Below, piece by piece: positions 1 to 5,270 of a stretch of 5,270 bases of DNA; position 1 is the first letter of the stretch, and the number at the start of each line of letters is the position of its first letter. This stretch comes from Fidelibacterota bacterium (GTDB lineage Bacteria; Fidelibacterota; Marinisomatia; Marinisomatales; J089): positions 1 through 5,270 of the forward strand of contig RFIZ01000274.1 of NCBI GenBank assembly GCA_003695105.1, given 5' to 3'. The position numbers and the translations under genes were made by a program. The notes under the pieces were generated by a model. The model had not been told where the DNA came from. It was given only the letters and a program-made list of their open reading frames with translations, and did not search any database.

Positions 1-2
1 CC

Positions 3-2240
3 CTGGCCAGTCACACCAGGAGCCAGGTCCTTCGGGACAGCACCTTCGCCCGAACGACCCGGATTGGCGGTGATTCCCTGGGAACCGCTATCCGGATGGA
101 ATTCGGGTTTGGGATTGCTTCCGAAACCGTCAACCCCACCGTCACGATCCGGGACGGCGATTCGGTCCAGGTGAATTTTTCCATCCGCCTGCGGATTGTG
201 GGCGTCAGTGAGGCGGTGGTGACCCTGGGCGAAACCGATCTGTCGCCGACTTTGCCGCCGGTTGAATTTCCTTCCGATGTGCAACTGTATTCAGGGGTCT
301 TCGCCAGCAACACCGGTCTGGACATCAACGAAATCTATGTTTCCAATCTCCGGAGCACCTTTCCCTTCGATCTCGATTTTCGATTATCTTTCGACAATTT
401 TCTTCCACCGGTGGGATCGGATTCGGTTACAATTGATACCGTACTCTCCGCTTCAGCCCCGTCACCCATCACCCAGTACTTCAATCTGGACGGCTATACC
501 TTTGCCAATCCCATCAGTCCCGACAGTGCTCTCACCAACCTGACGATATCGGTCCGGGCTCTGGTTCATCCCCAGCAAATCGGAATTCCGCTGGACGGTT
601 CGGAATTGGGACGTTTTTCCATGTCCGTTCATGTCGGAGAGCTGGATTTTCAGTCTCTCCAGGCCAATCTGATCCAGGCGTTTCCACCTACCAATCAGTC
701 CATAACCGGCATGCCCCAGGGATTTACGGGGATGACATTCACGGACGTCCGGATCGAGTTTGTCATGTTGAATCAGATCCGGTTGCCGGTGAGTCTGGAC
801 ATGAATCTGGTGGGGGTCAACGATCTGGGGGATTCTTCCATCGTTCATGCTGTGGGAATCCTGGGCAGTCCTACCATCAGCGGGGATACGGTGAAAACCG
901 TTCTGCGACTGAGTAAAGAGGGAACCACCAGCCTGATGTACGCCAGTCCGCGGGATTCGGTCTGGACCGACAGCCTGACTGTTCCGCCGGGCCCGGGAGA
1001 ATCCACCATCGTCGATTTCCTGGCGTCCAATCCCAAGGATATCACCGTGGCCTCCTCGGCAAAAATCGACGGGCGGGGAACGATTGAAGTGGGCGCCTCC
1101 ATCAGCGGACAATACCGATTGATCGCCCCTTTTGCCGTGACAATGGATCCCATGACGTTCATTCCGGTGAACAAGACCCCCATTTCCCCCATGGAAGTGG
1201 CCACCCGCAATCGCATTCGTTCTACCCTGATCCAGGCCGATATCGGGACGGAAGTGACCAACCACATGCCTTTTGGCGGCGATATCTCCATCTTGTCCAG
1301 CAACCGGGCACTGTTTCCGCTGGATCTGACGCCCGCCGGTATCCAGGCCTTTAAGGATACGCTGGTAGCTCAGGAAGGGTGGAACCCCGCTGACAGCCTG
1401 TACGTCATCACCAGTTGCGCCCAGATGGATCCGGCTCTGGGTACGGTCTATATCTTTGATGTAATGACCGATTTCGCCGAGTGTGTCGATGGGATGGTTT
1501 ATCTGGTGCGCAGTACCGGAACGGGCGTGGATACGGTCATTTCCTATGTGGATACCCTGGCCAAAATCATTTTACCGGACCCGGCCGCTTTAGTGTCGGA
1601 CACGGCGACTACGGGAGTGCCGGGGGCGGTGCTGGAGCCGGGCGTCATCAGCCATGTGGCCAGTATTGATACGAATAAAATCCGGTTGATCACCGACTTC
1701 GGTGATCATTTCGTGGTTCCCCGCTTCCACCTCACCGGCACCAACGGACAAAGTGTGTACTTCTCCCTGGGAGATTATTTCGGTATCCAGTCCACGATCA
1801 CTTTCCGTATCAGTTCTACCGGCATGCTGGAAAATCCAGCGGATGAACTGGTCCTCGTATTCCCCAATGGAGGGGAGACTTTGGACCTCAACCGGGATTA
1901 TGTCATCAAATGGCAAACCTACGGAAATATATCCAAAGTCAATCTGGATTATGCCGTCGGAGCGCATACCATTTGGTCCAACGACGCCATCTGGAATACG
2001 ATCGCCACGGAAGTGACCAACGTGGATTCCTTCGTCTGGACGCCGGTGACCTCCACCGGCATCAGTTCCCTGACCCTGAGCCAGCGGGACAGTCTCCGCA
2101 TCCGGGTCAAAGACACCGGTTCGGATGTCAGTGATAAGAGCGGGTGGTATTTCAAAATCGTGGATACCTCCGGCCGGTCTGCCAGTCATCAGCGCCGGCC
2201 CCGGACGGGAGCTGTGGCTCTGCGGAAGGTGGCGCCATGA
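3..2240 (+). CDS. Large, probably exported beta-rich protein with C-terminal PNGGE/Kre9-KNH-like domain (5' end outside window)
   Basis: The frame is open from the first bases of the window, so the gene is 5'-truncated; 745 residues are visible. The in-frame ATG at 96 is not a convincing start: it has no Shine-Dalgarno, no signal peptide follows, and coding continues upstream. Visible residues 1-610 are a Ser/Thr/Asp-rich, strand-forming sequence with no catalytic motif I recognise. It contains three similar segments of the type N-x-x-x-PF/PV followed by alternating hydrophobics (about 112-126, 256-273 and 419-434). The only two cysteines are at 472 and 494. Residues about 615-725 match the PNGGE module (PNGGE at 621-625, VIKW near 635, a later FVW, and a final YFKIV strand), the Ser-Thr-rich Kre9/KNH-like beta-sandwich common in secreted proteins of FCB-group bacteria. 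A basic tail of about 20 residues ends the protein. It is followed by a translationally coupled outer-membrane barrel gene, suggesting a surface or periplasmic role. The precise function is unknown; an N-terminal signal peptide is expected but lies outside the window. Confidence 0.88.
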   Translation: MASHTRSQVLRDSTFARTTRIGGDSLGTAIRMEFGFGIASETVNPTVTIRDGDSVQVNFSIRLRIVGVSEAVVTLGETDLSPTLPPVEFPSDVQLYSGVFASNTGLDINEIYVSNLRSTFPFDLDFRLSFDNFLPPVGSDSVTIDTVLSASAPSPITQYFNLDGYTFANPISPDSALTNLTISVRALVHPQQIGIPLDGSELGRFSMSVHVGELDFQSLQANLIQAFPPTNQSITGMPQGFTGMTFTDVRIEFVMLNQIRLPVSLDMNLVGVNDLGDSSIVHAVGILGSPTISGDTVKTVLRLSKEGTTSLMYASPRDSVWTDSLTVPPGPGESTIVDFLASNPKDITVASSAKIDGRGTIEVGASISGQYRLIAPFAVTMDPMTFIPVNKTPISPMEVATRNRIRSTLIQADIGTEVTNHMPFGGDISILSSNRALFPLDLTPAGIQAFKDTLVAQEGWNPADSLYVITSCAQMDPALGTVYIFDVMTDFAECVDGMVYLVRSTGTGVDTVISYVDTLAKIILPDPAALVSDTATTGVPGAVLEPGVISHVASIDTNKIRLITDFGDHFVVPRFHLTGTNGQSVYFSLGDYFGIQSTITFRISSTGMLENPADELVLVFPNGGETLDLNRDYVIKWQTYGNISKVNLDYAVGAHTIWSNDAIWNTIATEVTNVDSFVWTPVTSTGISSLTLSQRDSLRIRVKDTGSDVSDKSGWYFKIVDTSGRSASHQRRPRTGAVALRKVAP
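1687..1708. repeat. Perfect 10-bp inverted repeat with 2-nt centre, inside coding sequence
   Basis: TGATCACCGA at 1687-1696 is the exact reverse complement of TCGGTGATCA at 1699-1708, separated by CT. As RNA it would form a stem of about 9 bp with a four-base loop. It lies inside the large exported-protein gene, over the codons for Leu-Ile-Thr-Asp-Phe-Gly-Asp-His. No T-run follows, so it does not look like an intrinsic terminator. It may be fortuitous. Confidence 0.55.
2224..2240 (+). promoter_or_regulatory. Ribosome binding site and ATGA stop/start overlap for the barrel gene
   Basis: GGAAGG at 2224-2229 lies 7 nt before the ATG at 2237. The TGA of the upstream gene (2238-2240) overlaps that ATG. 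The Shine-Dalgarno is embedded in the last codons of the upstream protein (Leu-Arg-Lys-Val-Ala-Pro). This decides the start: an in-frame GTG at 2144 would give a longer product lacking an N-terminal signal peptide, whereas 2237 gives a textbook one. The arrangement implies translational coupling and one mRNA for both genes. Confidence 0.85.
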
Positions 2241-3667
2241 GAAGAATCCATCGACTGGTATTGAGTGTCCTCGTGATTTCACTGGCTTTTCCCCAGGCCA
2301 AACGGGATCCCCGGTCGGTGGCGTTGGCCGGCGCTTACAGCACCATTGCCGACGGACTGTTTGCCGTGGGCTATAATCCGGCGTTGCTGGCCTATCAGAC
2401 GGATAAACCCTTTATGCTCCAACTGATCGGACTGGATTTTGGGTTGGTCAGTAATTATTTCTCCCTGGCCAATTTGAATTCCATCAGCGGTGACACGCTT
2501 ACGGACACAAAAAAACGCCTGTTGTACGACACCTATTTCCGGGACAGAGGGTTATCCCTCTACCAGGATGTTCACCTGCCGGTGCCGGTGTTGAACTACG
2601 CCTCCGGGAACATGGCCATCACTTCCAATCTCATGCTGATCAACAACCTGCGGATTCCGTCGGGAATTATGCGGCTGCTCCTGTACGGCAATGCCCATGA
2701 CAAACGGCTCGACATGGAACTGAATCTGGAAATGTTGGCGGTGGCGGAATACGGCTTTACCTTTGCCGTTCCCTTCGAGAGTTTCGCCGTGGGCGCCACT
2801 TTGAAATATCTTCAGGGACTGTTTTATCTGGGGGTGGACCCCGATTCGAGTCACGCCGAGCTGTTCACGACCAACACCGCCGTATACGGTTCAGGTACCT
2901 ACTACCTCCGCCAGGGCATAGGCGGAGGCGGTCTGGGGCTGGATGTGGGTCTGGTATCCCAGGAATTCAATGACGGGTGGAAACTGGGTTTTTCGATCGT
3001 CAATCTGCTGGGACGGATCTACTGGAACCGCCCCAACTTCATCAAAGATTTCCTGGGCGGCTCCGATCGCGTCTACGGCAATAAGGACGACCTCTGGCAC
3101 CTGGTCTGGAACGGGACCGTCGTCACCGATTCTTTGGCGATCCGGTACAGCTACACGATTGACAGTTTGAGCGCCCAGACTTTATCCGATACGGCCCTGT
3201 TTACCAGCAGTCAGGATGTGGTCCGGAATGTGGACGCCAACGGCAAACCCGTTAGTTTCAGCACCAACTATCCGTCCATTTTCCGCATTGGAGTTTCAAA
3301 ACGATTTCCTGATCTGTTGATTGCCAGTGATTTCTATACCGGTTTTGAAGATCATTTCTTCGCCCGGGCGGGGTGGACCTGGAGTATCGGCGCGGAACTC
3401 ACCCGCTTCGACAGTTTTCCATTACGCATCGGTTATGCCTGGGGCGGCCAAGACCTGAAGCAGTTAGGTCTGGGATTCGGCGTACACAAAGGCCCGATCA
3501 TTTTTGATTTCGCCCTGGCCTTTAAAAACGGGGTCTGGATTCACACCCTGAAGGGACTGGATCTGTCCGCTTCTTTGGTGATCACCAGCTTCAAAAGTCG
3601 TAAATCCGCCGAAGAAACCGCCCCGGTCGAAACCACTCCAGCACCGGTGCCGGTGGACCAACCCTGA
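2237..3667 (+). CDS. Predicted outer-membrane beta-barrel protein, DUF5723/PorV-like
   Basis: The product is 476 residues and starts with a signal peptide: Arg-Arg-Ile-His-Arg, a hydrophobic core at 7-17, and likely cleavage after SLA (17) or PQA (21). The mature N-terminus carries the block RSVALAGAYSTIADGL followed by YNPALLA (about 26-52). This is the hallmark opening of the PorV/UPF0164/DUF5723-type barrels, in which an 'aLaGAyta.a.g..a..yNPA.La' segment precedes the strands. The rest alternates hydrophobic and polar residues with many Gly and aromatic residues (GGGGLGLDVGL, FARAGWTWSIGAEL, LRIGYAWGG), as expected for transmembrane strands. It has no cysteine. The last strand ends LVITSF at 452, and a 24-residue Pro/Thr/Glu/Lys tail follows. 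It is co-translated with the preceding large exported protein, so the two may act together at the cell surface. A transport or secretion-assisting role is possible by analogy with FadL/PorV-like barrels, but the substrate is unknown. Confidence 0.88.
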   Translation: MRRIHRLVLSVLVISLAFPQAKRDPRSVALAGAYSTIADGLFAVGYNPALLAYQTDKPFMLQLIGLDFGLVSNYFSLANLNSISGDTLTDTKKRLLYDTYFRDRGLSLYQDVHLPVPVLNYASGNMAITSNLMLINNLRIPSGIMRLLLYGNAHDKRLDMELNLEMLAVAEYGFTFAVPFESFAVGATLKYLQGLFYLGVDPDSSHAELFTTNTAVYGSGTYYLRQGIGGGGLGLDVGLVSQEFNDGWKLGFSIVNLLGRIYWNRPNFIKDFLGGSDRVYGNKDDLWHLVWNGTVVTDSLAIRYSYTIDSLSAQTLSDTALFTSSQDVVRNVDANGKPVSFSTNYPSIFRIGVSKRFPDLLIASDFYTGFEDHFFARAGWTWSIGAELTRFDSFPLRIGYAWGGQDLKQLGLGFGVHKGPIIFDFALAFKNGVWIHTLKGLDLSASLVITSFKSRKSAEETAPVETTPAPVPVDQP

Positions 3668-3668
3668 T

Positions 3669-4769
3669 CTATTTCCGCACCAGTTTCGTCAACAGGACCG
3701 ATCCGGCTGTAAAGACCACGTTCCCCAACCAGGCAGAGACCACCGGAGAGAGGAGGCGCTGGTATCCCAGACTCTGGCCGAATTTGATGAAGGCGTAATA
3801 GCCGAAGATCACAAAAACGCTCATGCCGGCACCGAAAGACAGTCCACCTTTGGGCCGGAGAACGACCAGAGGCAATCCGAACAGAATGACAATCAAATTG
3901 GTGAAGGCAAAGGAGATTTTGAATTGGCGTGCCACCTCCCAGCGGGTCACGTCGACACCGTTTTCTTTCAGCAGGCGGATCCGGGACTCCAACTCGAAGT
4001 AATTCAACTCATCCGGCGACTTGAAGCGCTTGGAGATGTCGTCCGGCCGAAAACTCAGATGGAAGAGGGTGTCGCGGTGGGCAATATGGGCACCGATTTC
4101 CTTTCCCTGGGCATCGAACCGCCGGATGGAATAGTCCTTGGAAGCCCAGGCTTCCAGGGAATCGATCCAGACCATTTCTTTGGCGTCAATCCGCTGTTGG
4201 ATCCGTTCTGAATCCAGGCTCACGATGGTCACATTTTCGGCGATTTGTTTCCGGGTTTTGTAGGTGGTGATCGAAATATGCTGTGATCCCTGTTTCTGGA
4301 GGAATATATTGGTCAGGATGGATCGCATCCGCGGAACGGAGCGCCGACTGTTCCGTTTCAGGTAGCGTCGTTCGATATCATACCGATGTTCATTGCCCCA
4401 GCTTACCAGGCGATTTTCCAGTTCGAATGATAGACCACTTAAGAGGATACCCAACAGCACCAGCGGAATGGCAATCCGATACAGGCTGACTCCCGCTGCT
4501 TTCAACACGGTATATTCATTGCGTTTGGCCATCAGTCCAATACTGAAAACCGTAGCGATGAGTGTGGCCATGGGAAAGCCGATGTTGATGAACCAGGGAA
4601 TGGAATAGAGATAGTAGGCAACCACGATTTTCCCCGACACAGCATTATCGATGAAACGATCCAGGTTTTCAATCAGATCGACAATGATAAATATACTGTT
4701 GAATGCGATCAGGGCGATGGTCAGAATCAACAGGAATTGTCGCAGAAGGTAGCGGTCTAGTTTTTTCAT
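3669..4769 (-). CDS. lptG: LptF/LptG-family lipopolysaccharide export permease (LptG-like)
   Basis: The 366-residue product has the usual length and layout of this family. TM1 (about 11-32) follows a short N-terminus, MKKLDRYLLRQF, of LptG type. TM2 (about 53-80) includes GFPMATLIATVFSIG. A cytoplasmic coupling segment NEYTVLKAAGVSLYRI (85-99) is where the family contacts the LptB ATPase. TM3 spans about 100-117, a periplasmic beta-jellyroll domain about 120-275, and TM4-6 about 284-304, 309-331 and 342-362. Known family role: with LptB and its LptF/LptG partner it extracts LPS from the inner membrane and passes it to the periplasmic bridge. The LDRY start and the NLDRFID that follows TM1 favour LptG over LptF, but the two paralogues are hard to separate and the partner is not in the window. 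The ATG overlaps the prmA stop (ATGA) and no Shine-Dalgarno precedes it, so translation probably depends on coupling to prmA. The stop lies one base from the convergent barrel gene. Confidence 0.93.
   Translation of the reverse strand: MKKLDRYLLRQFLLILTIALIAFNSIFIIVDLIENLDRFIDNAVSGKIVVAYYLYSIPWFINIGFPMATLIATVFSIGLMAKRNEYTVLKAAGVSLYRIAIPLVLLGILLSGLSFELENRLVSWGNEHRYDIERRYLKRNSRRSVPRMRSILTNIFLQKQGSQHISITTYKTRKQIAENVTIVSLDSERIQQRIDAKEMVWIDSLEAWASKDYSIRRFDAQGKEIGAHIAHRDTLFHLSFRPDDISKRFKSPDELNYFELESRIRLLKENGVDVTRWEVARQFKISFAFTNLIVILFGLPLVVLRPKGGLSFGAGMSVFVIFGYYAFIKFGQSLGYQRLLSPVVSAWLGNVVFTAGSVLLTKLVRK
4766..4769 (-). promoter_or_regulatory. ATGA stop/start overlap coupling prmA to lptG
   Basis: The lptG ATG (4769-4767) and the prmA TGA (4768-4766) share two bases. 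The roughly 20 nt before the ATG, read on the - strand, contain no purine-rich Shine-Dalgarno, unlike the + strand overlap at 2237. Re-initiation by ribosomes finishing prmA is the likely way lptG is translated; this is inferred from the sequence. Confidence 0.75.
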
Positions 4770-5269
4770 GTTTGTCGGATGGCTGTCAACAGCACCCAGT
4801 CCTTCTCCCTGGTCTCCACGGTCAGGGTATAATCGGGCGCATAGGTCTTTTCCATCGCGGGAATCTGTGAGGCCAGGATTCCCGTGAGTAACAGGGTACC
4901 GCCGGGCAGAAGATGGGCGTCAAACCTGGATTTCAACTGCATCAATGGACGCGCCAGTATATTGGCCAGAATGAGGTCAACTTTGGATTCCGGCAGTTGA
5001 TCCGGGGGATACACCGGAAAGGTAACATTGTTCAATCGGGCATTGGCCCGGGAAGCTGCCCAGGCCTGGGGATCGGTATCGGTGCCGAGACAGGATTTGG
5101 CTCCTAACAGGAGGGCGGCCAACCCCAGGATGCCTGAGCCGCATCCCCAGTCGATGACGGTCTTACCCACAGGCGGATGCATCGCCAACCAGTCCAGGAG
5201 AAAGCGGGTGGTGGGATGCTGTCCGGTTCCGAAAGCCAGACCCGGTTCGAGGATAAGCGCCGGCCGGGT
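4766..5269 (-). CDS. prmA: Ribosomal protein L11 methyltransferase PrmA, C-terminal part (5' end outside window)
   Basis: The visible 167 residues are the AdoMet-dependent methyltransferase domain; full-length PrmA is usually near 290-300 residues, so the N-terminal L11-recognition domain and the start lie beyond the right edge. The diagnostic PrmA block EPGLAFGTGQHPTTRFLLDWL begins around visible residue 8. It is followed by motif I, DWGCGSGIL (40-48), the acidic AdoMet-binding TDTDPQA (63-69), ANILARPL (102-109), where the NIL motif sits in the active site, and PGGTLLLTGILASQ (122-135). The terminal EKDWVLLTAIRQT is also typical. Known role: trimethylation of lysines and the N-terminal alpha-amine of ribosomal protein L11 in the cytoplasm. 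A TTG at 5188 could mimic a start but is internal, because the conserved GTGQHPTT block lies upstream of it in the same frame. The Trp after Asp in motif I is a mild variant of the usual Val, Phe or Tyr. It is the upstream partner of lptG, with overlapping ends. Confidence 0.95.
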   Translation of the reverse strand, partial: TRPALILEPGLAFGTGQHPTTRFLLDWLAMHPPVGKTVIDWGCGSGILGLAALLLGAKSCLGTDTDPQAWAASRANARLNNVTFPVYPPDQLPESKVDLILANILARPLMQLKSRFDAHLLPGGTLLLTGILASQIPAMEKTYAPDYTLTVETREKDWVLLTAIRQT

Positions 5270-5270
5270 A

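Noticed and set aside
96..98. ATG as start of the large + strand gene
   Set aside because: The same frame is open up to the window edge, there is no Shine-Dalgarno upstream, and the following residues are not a signal peptide. The gene starts before the window.
462..1265. Long antisense open frame of 267 codons opposite the large gene
   Set aside because: The product is His/Gly/Arg-rich with no domain and lies fully opposite a well-supported coding frame; it is a typical shadow.
2144..2146. GTG as start of the barrel gene
   Set aside because: It would overlap the upstream gene by almost 100 bases and bury the signal peptide inside the protein. The ATG at 2237 has GGAAGG at good spacing and yields a clean signal peptide.
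1590..2282. Antisense open frame of 230 codons opposite the PNGGE domain and the barrel start
   Set aside because: It has no recognisable motif or credible ribosome binding site, and the sense frame has clear domain structure.
2546..2561. AGAGGG-TTAT-CCCTCT hairpin
   Set aside because: It is a 6-bp stem in coding sequence with no following T-run; a match this short is expected by chance.
3641..3655. GCACCGGTGC palindrome and overlapping CACCGG/CCGGTG arms near the convergent junction as a terminator
   Set aside because: The loop is only two bases and no T-run follows on either strand. It encodes the Ala-Pro-Val-Pro-Val tail, and the same CCGGTGCCGGT string recurs at about 2579 for another Pro-Val-Pro-Val.
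4784..4789. TTGACA on the - strand just before lptG as a promoter -35 box
   Set aside because: At 16-18 nt downstream the sequence is A-rich but has no TATAAT-like -10 element, and the site is within prmA coding sequence.
5186..5188. TTG (- strand) as start of the methyltransferase
   Set aside because: The conserved PrmA segment with GTGQHPTT lies upstream in the same frame, so the TTG is an internal Leu codon.

Overview
The window looks like part of a compact, moderately GC-rich genome of a diderm (LPS-type) bacterium. An LptF/LptG-family lipopolysaccharide export permease shows that it has an outer membrane. A DUF5723/PorV-like predicted outer-membrane barrel and a large beta-rich protein carrying a 'PNGGE...W' module resemble proteins of FCB-group lineages such as Marinimicrobia, Calditrichota or KSB1-type bacteria. 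That placement is inferred from protein style; no marker gene fixes it.

There are four genes in two convergent pairs, and almost every base is coding. On the left (+ strand), a long gene enters from outside the window and ends at 2240. Its stop codon overlaps the start of the next gene (ATGA, 2237-2240), which encodes a signal-peptide-bearing barrel ending at 3667. On the right (- strand), prmA (ribosomal protein L11 methyltransferase) enters from beyond 5270 and ends at 4766. It overlaps the start of the LptG-like permease (ATGA, 4766-4769), which runs to 3669. The two pairs meet tail to tail with a single base, 3668, between their stop codons.

The left pair is probably a co-translated envelope or surface module: a large exported protein plus its outer-membrane neighbour. 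This is the least characterised part of the window. The right pair combines a translation-modification enzyme with an envelope permease; both are well-known families and a functional link between them is not obvious. Neither transcription unit starts inside the window, and I see no convincing promoter, terminator, RNA gene, mobile element, CRISPR array or long repeat. The window does not show a clear new system; the most open question is the function of the left-hand pair.
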